Positions 46,091 to 55,111 of a stretch of DNA of 64,000 nt are shown one piece after another. The position numbers were made by a program, and so were the translations under genes. Position 1 is the stretch's first letter; each line of letters starts with the position of its first letter. The notes beneath the pieces were generated by a model that was not told where the DNA came from, did not search any database, and saw nothing but the letters and a program-made list of their open reading frames with translations. The DNA comes from Chloroflexi bacterium AL-N1 (GTDB lineage: Bacteria > Chloroflexota > Chloroflexia > Chloroflexales > Roseiflexaceae), in contig WYDT01000003.1 in assembly GCA_013122435.1 (NCBI GenBank), positions 248,001 to 312,000 on the forward strand, given 5' to 3'.

Positions 46091-47494
46091 ATGGGAGAGA
46101 AAAAGCAACTTAGTCGCCGACAGATGCTACTTCTTAGTGGTAAGGCCAGTTTGGCAGTTGCTGTGCTTGCCGCGTGCGGACAATCGCCACAATCAGAATC
46201 CCAATCCTCCACAGGTGATGAGTCTGCTTCGACAGGTGATGATGCAGCACCAGGCCAGGCTACGGGAGAGATTGAGTTTCTTGCATGGGGAGATCAGGCC
46301 GATCTTCCTGCGTGGGATGCGCTAACCCAGCAGTTTGCCGAAGTCAACCCCAATCTCACCGTGAATGTGAGCAGTGTTGCGGAGCCCAACCAGAATTTCT
46401 ATCCAAAGTTACAAACCTCTATTGCTGGTGGCACACCGCCGGATATCTCGTCGTTTCAGGGCTGGGAGTGGCAGACCTATGCCGACCGCGATCTGTTGGC
46501 GCCGGTGGCCGATCTCGCCGAACGCGATGGTCTGATGGCCATGTATGATAACAGCATTGCTTCGGTCGAGGGTTCGACGATGCGAAATGGTGTGACTTTC
46601 CTTGTCCCGCTGCAGATTGCAACGATGTTGATGCTCTACGCCAAAAAGCCATTTGATGATGCGGGCATCCCCTATCCGACCGATGACTGGACCTTTGAGC
46701 AGTTTGTCGAGATTGCTCAACAGCTTACTAATACTGATGGTGATGCCAAACGGTATGGCTATCAGGCAAATGGCCAATGGTTCCGCGATATCCATTGGAT
46801 TCGCTCGACTGGTGCACAGGAGTTTGACCAACTGATCGATCCGACACAGGTGATCTTTAACCAGCCGGAAATTGTGGAAATGGTGCAGATGATAGCACAG
46901 GACTTTATTCACACGCTCAACATCTCACCGCTTCAGGCTGATATCGATACCGGGGCCAGCACTATCGAAACAGGCGGTAGTGCGATGAAGTATGAGGGAC
47001 CATGGTTTCTGGCACGCTTGAATAACCCCGAGCTACGTGAACAAGGGAAGCAGGTGGATTTTGATGTGGTGCTGATGCCACAGGGCACCGATACTGAACG
47101 CCCCCATCGTGGGTGGGCCGAGGGGGTTGCACTCCTCAATGGTGATAATGTTGAGGCGGCATGGTCGTTTGCGAGTTTTATGGCAGGCGAGGAAGGCCAG
47201 AAAACCTATTCGGAAATAACCGGGCGAATGCCCAATTCACTCACAATGGTCGAGTCGTTCTGGCTGCCGAAGATCGGAGAACTCTTCCAGGTACAGAATG
47301 GTCAGGCGTTCATTGAAGCGTTCCGGCGATCCGAGGTCGATGTCATCGGTAAAGTGCCACGTAGCCAAATGTGGTCGGAAGTGGTCAAACCAAACGGCTG
47401 GGACCCATTGCTCAACAATAGCGCCACTGCGGCGGAGGTGCTTCCCGCAGTAGATGAGGCACTCCAACGCTTAATTGACGAGTCGTCAACCTAA
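46091..47494 (+). CDS. Sugar ABC transporter substrate-binding lipoprotein
   Basis: Extracytoplasmic binding protein of a CUT1-type ABC importer (467 aa). It starts with a twin-arginine-like signal LSRRQMLLLSG followed by a lipobox VLAACG (Cys33) and a Ser/Gly/Asp-rich linker. The mature part has the family 1 binding-protein pattern (FLAWGDQADLPAWDALTQQF, GGTPPDISSFQGWEWQTY, GGSAMKYEGPWFLARL). AGGAA ten bases before the ATG; a nearer ATG at 46083 is out of frame. First gene of a plus-strand operon with two permeases and a kinase. Confidence 0.92.
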   Translation: MGEKKQLSRRQMLLLSGKASLAVAVLAACGQSPQSESQSSTGDESASTGDDAAPGQATGEIEFLAWGDQADLPAWDALTQQFAEVNPNLTVNVSSVAEPNQNFYPKLQTSIAGGTPPDISSFQGWEWQTYADRDLLAPVADLAERDGLMAMYDNSIASVEGSTMRNGVTFLVPLQIATMLMLYAKKPFDDAGIPYPTDDWTFEQFVEIAQQLTNTDGDAKRYGYQANGQWFRDIHWIRSTGAQEFDQLIDPTQVIFNQPEIVEMVQMIAQDFIHTLNISPLQADIDTGASTIETGGSAMKYEGPWFLARLNNPELREQGKQVDFDVVLMPQGTDTERPHRGWAEGVALLNGDNVEAAWSFASFMAGEEGQKTYSEITGRMPNSLTMVESFWLPKIGELFQVQNGQAFIEAFRRSEVDVIGKVPRSQMWSEVVKPNGWDPLLNNSATAAEVLPAVDEALQRLIDESST

Positions 47495-47584
47495 TTTTAC
47501 GGTCATTGGCCAACCGAGAGATGCGGGGTGTGAGTGTGAGCAATGCGCTTCCCGCATCTTTCTGGCATGTCTCCAGGAGGGTTT

Positions 47585-48505
47585 ATGGCCAGCACAAGTC
47601 TGCTTCAACGCGTCAAAGCCCGTGCACCAGGTAAACAGGAACGACGAGAATGGCTTCAGGGGTACCTCTTTGCTTCACCTTTCATCATCGGTTTTTTCGT
47701 GTTTACGGTTTACCCCATTTTGTATGCGCTCTATCTCGCCTTTCATAGTTGGGATCTGCTTTCGGCGCCACGCTTTGTGGGATTTGATAATATTGTGCGT
47801 CTATTGACCGAACCAAACGCGAAACTCAGTTTATATAACACCGCGTTCTATACGCTTTTTGCCGTACCAATTCAGATTGTCATCTCGTTTGTGCTGGCAC
47901 TGGCCCTTTCGCAAAAACTACGGTTTCGGGTGCTCTATCGGGCAGGCTTCTACATGCCGATTATCGTGCCGCTGGTGGCGAGTGCCGTGGTGTGGCAGCG
48001 GGTGTTTCATCCCGAGTATGGTATCCTCAATGAGACGTTGGGCTGGTTTGGTATCCCTCCCCAGGCGTGGTTGTTTGAGCGCGATCTGGCAAAACCGGCT
48101 TTTATTTTCATGTCTTTTTGGATGATTGGCCGCCAGATGGTAATCTTTATCGCGGGTCTGGGCAATATTCCCGAATCGTTGCTTGAGGCAGCGAGTATCG
48201 ATGGTGCTGGCCCTCTACGCCGTTTATGGACGGTGGTGGTGCCACTTATGACGCCACTCATTCTGTTCAATACGGTGGTTGCGGTCATTAACTCGTTCCA
48301 GATTTTTATCCCGGCCTTGATTATGACCGAGGGTGGGCCGGAGAATGCAACACTCTTCTCGGTGCTCTACATCTACCGACAGGGGTTCGAGTTCTTTAAT
48401 ATGGGCTATGCCGCAGCGTTGGCGTGGGAACTGTTTGTGCTTGTCATTGGCTTTACGATTGCACAGTTCTATCTTTCACAACGCTGGGTCTACTACGAGA
48501 ATTGA
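47585..48505 (+). CDS. Sugar ABC permease, MalF/UgpA type
   Basis: Inner membrane permease with six membrane segments; 306 residues from the ATG at 47585, which has AGGAGGG close upstream. The ATPase-contact loop reads LLEAASIDGAGPLRRLWTVVVPLMTPLILFN, the EAA motif of binding-protein-dependent importers. It pairs with the next gene. No ATPase gene is present in the operon, so a shared MsmK/MsmX-type ATPase encoded elsewhere would have to energise it. Confidence 0.92.
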   Translation: MASTSLLQRVKARAPGKQERREWLQGYLFASPFIIGFFVFTVYPILYALYLAFHSWDLLSAPRFVGFDNIVRLLTEPNAKLSLYNTAFYTLFAVPIQIVISFVLALALSQKLRFRVLYRAGFYMPIIVPLVASAVVWQRVFHPEYGILNETLGWFGIPPQAWLFERDLAKPAFIFMSFWMIGRQMVIFIAGLGNIPESLLEAASIDGAGPLRRLWTVVVPLMTPLILFNTVVAVINSFQIFIPALIMTEGGPENATLFSVLYIYRQGFEFFNMGYAAALAWELFVLVIGFTIAQFYLSQRWVYYEN

Positions 48506-48515
48506 GGAGGGTGCG

Positions 48516-49412
48516 ATGCAGACAGATTCTCCATTTGATAGCCGTACGGTATCGCCAAAGCGTTCACTCTCTCGTCGCGCAGTGATCGACCAGATGCGGC
48601 TGGTGGGTCTCGAAATCGTCATGATCTTGCTGGTCATTTCTTTTCTGGTGCCGACGCTGTGGATGATTTCTTCTTCGTTGAAAGTCTCAACGGAAATCTT
48701 TGTGACGCCGATTACATGGATTCCGCAAGATCCACAATGGAGCAACTACGTCAGGATTTTTGAGATCCTGCCGCTCATGCATTTCATCTATAACACGGTG
48801 TTGGTGGTGTTTTTTGCCGTCCTCGGCACCGTCATCTCGTCGGCGTTGGTGGCCTATGCCTTTGCGCGGTTGCGCTGGCCGGGTCGTGAGACATGGTTTG
48901 CCCTGCTGCTGGCCACGATTATGTTGCCAGAGGTGATTACGCTGGTACCGCGCTTTGTGTTGTTTCGCAATTTTGGCTGGATCGACACATTTTTGCCACT
49001 CATCGTGCCCTATTGGACGGCGACAACGGCGATCTACGTCTTCCTGATGCGGCAGTTCTTCCGTGGTATTCCGATGGAACTGGAAGATGCTGCACTGATC
49101 GATGGGGCCAGTCGTCTCAGGGTGCTGTTCCAGATTATTTTGCCACTCTCGAAACCAGCTATTGCTACGGTTGCCGTATTTGCGCTCATCCAGCACTATA
49201 ATGATTTTGTGAATCCACTCATCTATATCAACTCGCAGGACAACTGGACGTTGGCGCTGGCGGTGCGTGCCTACAACGATGCGTATGTCTCCAACTGGGA
49301 GTTGGTGTTTGCGGCAAGTACGGTGATGCTTGTGCCAGTCGTGATCCTCTTTCTTATAGCGCAACGTTATTTTGTACAGGGTATTACCACAACTGGGTTT
49401 GGTGGGCGATGA
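48516..49412 (+). CDS. Sugar ABC permease, MalG/UgpE type
   Basis: Second permease (298 aa) with six membrane segments. The EAA loop is MELEDAALIDGASRLRVLFQIILPLSKPAIATV. The ATG at 48516 has GAGGAGGG upstream, ten bases after the first permease stop; longer in-frame extensions lie within that gene. Its last four bases overlap the start of the kinase gene (ATGA), so uptake and phosphorylation are translationally linked. Confidence 0.92.
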   Translation: MQTDSPFDSRTVSPKRSLSRRAVIDQMRLVGLEIVMILLVISFLVPTLWMISSSLKVSTEIFVTPITWIPQDPQWSNYVRIFEILPLMHFIYNTVLVVFFAVLGTVISSALVAYAFARLRWPGRETWFALLLATIMLPEVITLVPRFVLFRNFGWIDTFLPLIVPYWTATTAIYVFLMRQFFRGIPMELEDAALIDGASRLRVLFQIILPLSKPAIATVAVFALIQHYNDFVNPLIYINSQDNWTLALAVRAYNDAYVSNWELVFAASTVMLVPVVILFLIAQRYFVQGITTTGFGGR

Positions 49413-50572
49413 ATGCCATTGTGATGCAGTGTGGCGGCCCAACCGCAGTGGTTAACGCATCTTTGGCGGGTGTGATTCAGACCTGTCGGGAACATCCTGC
49501 AATAGGGCAACTGTGGGGTGCACGTTATGGGTTGCGTGGTTTTGCTCGCGGAGATTGGGTTGAACTGACCGACTACGAACACACAGGGCCGTATCCACTT
49601 CCCTTGCAGCCAGGGGCCATGCTTGGTGGTGGCCGTGATCAACTAAAAGATTCCGATCTCCCACGAGTTGTGGAACTGCTGCACCAACATGCGATCTGTG
49701 CCGTCTTTATCATCGGTGGGAATGGCTCGATGGCGGCTGCTCACAAGTTGCATGCGTACGCAATGAGGAGTGGATACGCATGCAATCAGCAGTCGCTGCG
49801 TGTGATCGGCATACCCAAAACGATTGATAACGATCTAGAGGGTACGGATTTTGCGCCAGGTTATGGAAGCGCGGCCCGTTTTGTGGCGCAAACCGTCTGC
49901 GATGTTGGTCTCGATCTGGTTGCTATGCGTGGCTTTGATGATGTGGCTGTGCTGGAGGTAATGGGCCGTCATACAGGCTGGTTGGCTGCTGCGTCTGCAC
50001 TGGCACGCTACGAAGAAGGCTCTCCGCCACACCTGATTCTGCTGCCCGAAGTCGCGCTTGACGAGATGCAGTTGCTGGCTACCATTCGAGATGTGCATGC
50101 TCGATACAGGGTGTGTCTCATTGTTGCGGCAGAAGGTGTGCGGGATCAGTCGGGTGCTTTTCTCGCCGAGAAGGACCAACGAGCACAGTACGATGCAAGT
50201 GGCCAGAAGCTGTTGAGTCTTTCTGTCGGTGTCGCGCCGTATCTGGCCAATCTCATTAGGCAACAGTTAGGGCTACGCTGCCGACAGATGCGTCCCGATA
50301 CGCTCCAGCGTAGCAGCAGCACATTGGTGAGTGTGCCAGACCGCGAGTGTGCGACGCGTGTTGGTGTGGATGCGGTACACGCTGCGATTCATGGTCGTTC
50401 TGATGTGATGATGGGGCTACAGCGCGATGGCATGGTGTGGCGGACGGTGCCTATGCCACTCGACGAGGTCGCTAACCAGACCCGTACCCTCTCTGATAAC
50501 TTTATAGCCAGCCACCTCTTTGCTGTCACTAAGGCGTTTTTAGAGTATGCGCGCCCTATCATGGGTTTGTGA
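49409..50572 (+). CDS. Phosphofructokinase-like sugar kinase
   Basis: A 387-residue member of the PFK (PfkA) superfamily. Visible are MQCGGPTAVVNASLAG, the phosphoryl-donor motif IGGNGSM, the catalytic PKTIDNDLEGTD (base Asp kept) and EVMGRHTGWLAAASAL for the sugar. Gly in GGNGS (position 104 of E. coli PfkA) favours ATP over pyrophosphate, while the Lys in PKTIDND is that of PPi and mixed types. The usual GHxQRGG, which holds the 6-phosphate-binding His, reads DTLQRSS. Overlap with the permease gene and nearby suyAB make 6-deoxy-6-sulfofructose a candidate substrate; ordinary fructose 6-phosphate is possible too. Confidence 0.8.
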   Translation: MNAIVMQCGGPTAVVNASLAGVIQTCREHPAIGQLWGARYGLRGFARGDWVELTDYEHTGPYPLPLQPGAMLGGGRDQLKDSDLPRVVELLHQHAICAVFIIGGNGSMAAAHKLHAYAMRSGYACNQQSLRVIGIPKTIDNDLEGTDFAPGYGSAARFVAQTVCDVGLDLVAMRGFDDVAVLEVMGRHTGWLAAASALARYEEGSPPHLILLPEVALDEMQLLATIRDVHARYRVCLIVAAEGVRDQSGAFLAEKDQRAQYDASGQKLLSLSVGVAPYLANLIRQQLGLRCRQMRPDTLQRSSSTLVSVPDRECATRVGVDAVHAAIHGRSDVMMGLQRDGMVWRTVPMPLDEVANQTRTLSDNFIASHLFAVTKAFLEYARPIMGL

Positions 50573-50580
50573 TGGGGCGC
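50551..50580. terminator. Hairpin between convergent kinase and GH4 genes
   Basis: GCGCCC-T-ATCA (50551-50561) pairs with TGAT-G-GGGCGC (50570-50580) around an 8-nt loop. It includes the kinase stop codon and lies 10 bp from the GH4 stop. No T-run follows, so termination is inferred from position and stem stability. Confidence 0.45.
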
Positions 50581-50589
50581 TCTCATACC

Positions 50590-51981
50590 TCATTGATTGA
50601 ATTGTGGTAGATATTCGGCAAACACCTGCATGAATTCATCCAAAATAGCCCTGGCCCGGTCAATATCGTTGACATTGGGGTCGAGCAACAATGCCTGCAG
50701 TGCAAGATCGCGGTCGCCGACTGTACATGCGTCTACCACGACGGAACTGTAGGCTAGTTCGCGGCGGCATAGCTCAGCGATGGTTTCGGGTAGTGCTGGC
50801 ATGTTGAGACCACTAATCCCTATTCCTGAGATGACGCCGGGGGTCTCAACGATGGCATCATGTGGGAGATTGGGGATACGACCGTGGTTCGGCAGGTTAA
50901 GCTGATGGTGGTAGCGATTGTCGTTGAAGGTGATCGCCTCAATGATTTCGGGTAATCCCTCTGTCGTGGCATTGCGTACCTCGTCGAGTGACATGTTATC
51001 GCTGAGGAGTGCATCGACCACGGCCCAGCGTTCGGCGCGTCGCTGGCGGTTACCTTCCCAGTTTTGCAGCTTGAGGTCGTATTTCTCCCACGGTTTGGTG
51101 ATGGGATCGTGGGTCCAGGCCAGATATTCACACAGATGGCTGTCGCCTGCCGTGGGCATCATCCCAAAGATTTGAAACACCTCGCGGGAGAGCGGCTCGA
51201 AGTCTTTGCGATAGTGGTTCAGCCAGCGTTCGCGCACCAGTGGATAGAGATCTTCGCCGGTCTGTCGGTCACGGATGTCGTAGACCCACGAGAAATGATT
51301 GAGCCCGGCGGCTTTCACGTCAATATGCTGGTAAGCTGCCAGGGCAACAGGTTTGAAAAATGGCATATTAGACGCATCAGTGTGCACATGAAAGCCCTCG
51401 GGGATGTCGACATCATAGCGATCTGCCAGTACGGCCATAGCCATCGCGTAGCCCCACAAAAGCTGATGGCACAGCCCAACGACCTTGATGTTGCTGTAGC
51501 GATGAACACCGAGGGTCAGACGGATAAGTGGGTTGGTGAAGTTGAGATACCACGCGTCTGGGCAGAGTTCTTCCATGTCACGGGCAATCGCCAGTATCAA
51601 CGGCAGATTCCGGGCGGTGTGAGCGAATCCGCCGGGGCCACTGTTCTCTGCGTAGGGTTGACGGATGCCGTGCTTGAGGGGAATACGCCAATCGAGTTCC
51701 CACACCTCTTCGCGTGGCCCGACCTGCACAGACACAACCACAAAATCGGCGTGGGGCAGCGCTTTGCGGCGATTGGTGGTACTGCTGATCTGCATGTCGG
51801 CGCCCCACTCGCGGCTCATTTTCTCAGCCAGTCGGGTCATCTTTTCCAACCCAGCCTCATTGATGTCGACCAGCACCAACTCTGCACCACGTAGCCGCTC
51901 CGAACGTATCACGGTGGCCAGCGAACTCAAGCCGAAGATTGCACTTCCAGCTCCAATTAACACAATTTTGGGCCTCGTCAT
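50590..51981 (-). CDS. Glycoside hydrolase family 4 (NAD-dependent)
   Basis: GH4 enzymes cleave glycosides by transient oxidation at C3 with NAD and a divalent metal. The 463-residue protein has the NAD fold IVLIGAGSAIFG, YAENSGPGGFAHTARNLP, WYLNFTNPLIRLT, the metal cysteine in GLCHQLLWG, and the metal histidine in AGLNHFSWVYDI. The subfamily-defining CHxx motif is CHQL, unlike the CHE, CHS or CNVP of well-known GH4 groups, so its sugar cannot be read from it. The ATG at 51981 has GAGG six bases away. Being in the suy operon, it could release sulfoquinovose from sulfolipid-derived glycosides. Confidence 0.85.
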   Translation of the reverse strand: MTRPKIVLIGAGSAIFGLSSLATVIRSERLRGAELVLVDINEAGLEKMTRLAEKMSREWGADMQISSTTNRRKALPHADFVVVSVQVGPREEVWELDWRIPLKHGIRQPYAENSGPGGFAHTARNLPLILAIARDMEELCPDAWYLNFTNPLIRLTLGVHRYSNIKVVGLCHQLLWGYAMAMAVLADRYDVDIPEGFHVHTDASNMPFFKPVALAAYQHIDVKAAGLNHFSWVYDIRDRQTGEDLYPLVRERWLNHYRKDFEPLSREVFQIFGMMPTAGDSHLCEYLAWTHDPITKPWEKYDLKLQNWEGNRQRRAERWAVVDALLSDNMSLDEVRNATTEGLPEIIEAITFNDNRYHHQLNLPNHGRIPNLPHDAIVETPGVISGIGISGLNMPALPETIAELCRRELAYSSVVVDACTVGDRDLALQALLLDPNVNDIDRARAILDEFMQVFAEYLPQFNQ

Positions 51982-52086
51982 AGAGCACCTCATGTTCAGG
52001 GATGCCGTTATCCCCTTTATTTTATGTTTGTATTGTCCAACGAGTAACCGAGACGTTTATGGCGACGGTTACAGGAAGGGTCCCAT

Positions 52087-53550
52087 CTAATACCACGCTG
52101 ATCTCAATGCCAGATATTGGGTATGTAAAAACTCTTCGATACCTTGATGCCCGCCTTCACGCCCCAGTCCGCTCTGCTTAACGCCACCCATTGGCACGTT
52201 GGCAGCGCTTGGCAGGCCATCGTTGACGCCGGTGATGCCCACTTCTAGCTGTGTAGCCACCCGTAGTGCGTTGGTCGTGTCCTGTGAGAACACATAACCT
52301 GCCAGACCAAGCGGTTGTGCGGTCAGTTGTTGCATGAGTAAGTTAAGATCATAAAATCCAACAACGAGCGTTAACGGCCCAAAGATTTCCTGTTCGAGAA
52401 AGGTCGGTTCAATGTCATCAAGCAGCGGTGTCGCAAAGAGCGCTGGTGGCAGGTAGCAGTCTGGTGACAGATCAGTGGTTGGTGGGAGTGCGGGCGCCTG
52501 CGTAATGATCTGAAACCCTGCGCGCAGCGTTTGCTCGTGCAGTTGCTCCAGTTCCTGTCGTCGGTGTGCGTTGATAAGTGGTCCCAACGTGGTTTCCTCG
52601 TGTAGCGGGTCACCAAGGTGGAGCGAGCCGATCCGGTCTGATAGTCCAGCGACAAAGGACTCGTAGACGTTCTCAGCGACATAGAAGCAGTTCGCAGCAA
52701 TACACGACTGCCCACAGTTGCGGAACTTGGCGATCATGGCCTGCTCGACAGCCAGCGACAGATCGGCATCGTCGCACACGATGAATGGCGCACATCCACC
52801 CAGTTCGAGGGCGAGGCGCTTCATGCTGGTGCTGGCTCTCGCATACAATTTTTGGCCGACAGGTGTTGAGCCAGTGAAACTGATCGCCCGTACCCGGTCG
52901 TCATCGAGGAGTGTCTCGGTGATGGGTCCTGCGGGACCATTCAGGACATTGATTACACCTGCTGGGATACTGGCGTCGATCAGGCATTGAAAGAATGCCA
53001 TAACCGCAAGTGGTGCCTGTTCGCTTGGACGCGCTACGATGGTGCATCCTGCTGCTAGTGCGGGGGCAACTTTGCGCGCCTGAATGGAGATAGGGAAGTT
53101 CCACGGTGTTAGCGAGGCGACCACACCAACCGGCTTGCGTACCACCATCTGTGGGCCACCACGCCGACCACTCACGCTACTCACCTCTTCAAGGCGGCGG
53201 GCTTCACCAGCAAACCAGGCAAAATAATCTGCTGAGAAACGCACTTCGCCAATCGCCTCGCGGAGCAGTTTGCCGCTTTCAAGGCTAAGGGTATGACCGA
53301 TCTGCTCGGCACGTTCACTCATCAGGATGGCTGTTCGTTGAAGTATCTCGCTGCGTTCAAAGCCGGATGTTTTGCGCCACTGCTGCAAAGCTGACGATGC
53401 CGCATTGATAGCATCGGTGGTTTCGGCGCTGCCAGCAATAGCTATATGAGCCAACTCTGCACCTGTGGCTGGATTAATGACTACAGTGCTGTTTGGTGTG
53501 GTGCGCCATTCACCGTCGATGAACAGTGCAGGCTGTATTGCTCTGGTCAT
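52087..53550 (-). CDS. Aldehyde dehydrogenase (SSADH-like), candidate sulfolactaldehyde dehydrogenase
   Basis: NAD(P)-dependent aldehyde dehydrogenase, 487 residues. Catalytic Cys in FRNCGQSCIAAN (about 283), general base Glu in LELGGCAPF (about 250), cofactor motif SFTGSTPVG and the Asn in LTPWNFP are all present. It is closest in pattern to succinate-semialdehyde dehydrogenases (GabD), the group to which known sulfolactaldehyde dehydrogenases belong. The ATG at 53550 is spaced better from GAGGGA than the ATG at 53556. It lies 16 bp after suyB, so oxidation of sulfolactaldehyde to sulfolactate is the likely job. Confidence 0.82.
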   Translation of the reverse strand: MTRAIQPALFIDGEWRTTPNSTVVINPATGAELAHIAIAGSAETTDAINAASSALQQWRKTSGFERSEILQRTAILMSERAEQIGHTLSLESGKLLREAIGEVRFSADYFAWFAGEARRLEEVSSVSGRRGGPQMVVRKPVGVVASLTPWNFPISIQARKVAPALAAGCTIVARPSEQAPLAVMAFFQCLIDASIPAGVINVLNGPAGPITETLLDDDRVRAISFTGSTPVGQKLYARASTSMKRLALELGGCAPFIVCDDADLSLAVEQAMIAKFRNCGQSCIAANCFYVAENVYESFVAGLSDRIGSLHLGDPLHEETTLGPLINAHRRQELEQLHEQTLRAGFQIITQAPALPPTTDLSPDCYLPPALFATPLLDDIEPTFLEQEIFGPLTLVVGFYDLNLLMQQLTAQPLGLAGYVFSQDTTNALRVATQLEVGITGVNDGLPSAANVPMGGVKQSGLGREGGHQGIEEFLHTQYLALRSAWY

Positions 53551-53566
53551 ATCCATTCCCTCTTTC

Positions 53567-54724
53567 TTATGCGCTTGGATAGAGTTTGGTCATTACAAAC
53601 TCACGATGGCCGAGTGCTTCGGCGGCGGTCAGATGGCCATTGACTGTGCGGCGCAGACATTCCCTCAACTGCTCACCGGCTTCGGGGAGCTTGATCGTTC
53701 GTGAGAGCAAACCGCTGACATTAACATCGATATGTTCGCTCATCGAACGCACCGTGTTGGGGTTGGCCGAGATTTTGACCACAGGCTCGATGGGGTTGCC
53801 AATGATATTGCCCTGTCCAGTAGGGAAGAAGTGCATAACGGCACCCCCGGCGGCCATCAAGCTCACGCATTCAGCGGCAGCGGAAGAACTATCCATAAAG
53901 TAGAGGCCAGGGCCGTTTTGTGGCATCTCGGCAGGCTTGAGCACCCCAATGACTGGTTTGGTGCCGGTCTTTTCAATGTTGCCAAGCGCTTTCTCTTCGA
54001 TCATCGAGAGACCACCAACGATATGGCCCTGCGTTGGTTGTGACCCAAGCAGATCGGCATCCTGTTGCTCGATAAAGGAGACATAGTCGGTGTAGGTCTG
54101 CATAAACGCATCATGCAATTCTGGTGTGGCCATGCGCTCAGCAATCAGATGTTCGCCGTCGGTGAGTTTGGAGGTTTCGCCAAAGAACACGGTTACTCCT
54201 GCATTGATCAGTTGGTCAACGACCACGCCAACCGTGGGACAGGAACCCAGACCAGTGGTAGTATCCGACTCGCCACATTTGAGACTCACAACGAGATCAC
54301 TTATATCGATGGGTTCACGCTGTAACTCAGAGGCCCACTGCACAAATTCTTTGGCCTTCCACAAGGCGCGGCGAATAGTTTCGAGATCGCCGTATCCCTC
54401 AATCGAAAAGGCGGCGATCGGCTTACCTGTGGTGGCAATGCCATCAGCGATGCGTTTGGTCCAGTTTTCCTCGATACCAATAACCACAGCCGCTGCCACG
54501 TTGGGGTTTGCGCCAGTGCCGATCATCGTGTGAAAGTGTAGTGCCAGATCCTCGCCGTACTGTAGACGACCATAGCTGTGTGGTAACGCCAACGTACCAC
54601 TGATCAGTCGGGCGACACCTTCACAGGTTGCATTCGAAATATCATCAATCGGCAGAATGACCACGTGATTGCGAATACCAACATGACCATTTTCTTGTTG
54701 ATAGCCCAGCCATGGTTGTGTCAT
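53567..54724 (-). CDS. suyB: (2R)-sulfolactate sulfo-lyase large subunit
   Basis: Cleaves (2R)-3-sulfolactate to pyruvate and sulfite together with SuyA. It belongs to the UxaA/altronate dehydratase superfamily, but the pattern is that of Suy[95 protein letters not shown] and the C-terminal [11 protein letters not shown]. Length 385 equals known SuyB (about 390) and it lacks the fused N-terminal SAF domain of altronate dehydratase, which is the separate gene upstream. It begins one base after that gene's stop. A split altronate/galactarate dehydratase is the main alternative. Confidence 0.85.
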   Translation of the reverse strand: MTQPWLGYQQENGHVGIRNHVVILPIDDISNATCEGVARLISGTLALPHSYGRLQYGEDLALHFHTMIGTGANPNVAAAVVIGIEENWTKRIADGIATTGKPIAAFSIEGYGDLETIRRALWKAKEFVQWASELQREPIDISDLVVSLKCGESDTTTGLGSCPTVGVVVDQLINAGVTVFFGETSKLTDGEHLIAERMATPELHDAFMQTYTDYVSFIEQQDADLLGSQPTQGHIVGGLSMIEEKALGNIEKTGTKPVIGVLKPAEMPQNGPGLYFMDSSSAAAECVSLMAAGGAVMHFFPTGQGNIIGNPIEPVVKISANPNTVRSMSEHIDVNVSGLLSRTIKLPEAGEQLRECLRRTVNGHLTAAEALGHREFVMTKLYPSA

Positions 54725-54725
54725 A

Positions 54726-55007
54726 TCACCACCTCGCGCTCTTCAAATTATGTGTGTGTACATAGTCACCAGTTTTGAAGCCAGCGGGTGCTTTACCGAT
54801 CTGAATGCCATATTCCAGAACAGGGCAACTGGGCTGAACATTCGCGATTGCAATTTTATGTCCAAGTAGAATGGCGTGTTGAGCGTGTACCTCAATTGTT
54901 GAGTCATCATCCAGGTAGACTCCAACGCCCCGCTCGTGTGCGCCAATATCCTTGGGAGCAACTCCAACGTGATCGTCCCGTTTATGAATCAGAAATTTGT
55001 GCATCAT
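54726..55007 (-). CDS. suyA: (2R)-sulfolactate sulfo-lyase small subunit
   Basis: A 93-residue SAF-domain protein that forms the sulfolactate sulfo-lyase with SuyB. The sequence [18 protein letters not shown], a central [28 protein letters not shown] and the terminal [11 protein letters not shown] follow SuyA. AGGAG five bases before the ATG sets the start. It is the first gene of the operon suyA-suyB-ALDH-GH4, and its promoter carries an operator-like palindrome. The substrate assignment depends on SuyB-type rather than UxaA-type features, which I judge by recalled family patterns, not a search. Confidence 0.83.
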   Translation of the reverse strand: MMHKFLIHKRDDHVGVAPKDIGAHERGVGVYLDDDSTIEVHAQHAILLGHKIAIANVQPSCPVLEYGIQIGKAPAGFKTGDYVHTHNLKSARW

Positions 55008-55076
55008 CGTAACTCCTGAACAGGTAAGACAAGATCAGACGATATCTGTAATGACTTGTATAGATTTGGTGAGTAT

Positions 55077-55096
55077 AGCGGCAGTATACTGCGGCT
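55077..55096. promoter_or_regulatory. Operator-like palindrome over the suyA -10 box
   Basis: The 12-bp core GCAGTATACTGC is a perfect palindrome; with flanking AGC and GCT, 18 of 20 positions are symmetric. It covers the -10 element of the suyA promoter, so a repressor (LacI/GntR-like length) bound here would block transcription. No regulator gene lies in the cluster. Confidence 0.7.
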
Positions 55097-55111
55097 GAGA
55101 GTCTACGTCAA
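55083..55111 (-). promoter_or_regulatory. Promoter of the suyA operon
   Basis: On the minus strand TTGACG (55111-55106) and TATACT (55088-55083) are 17 bp apart. Predicted start near 55076 leaves a leader of about 68 nt before suyA. Confidence 0.75.
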
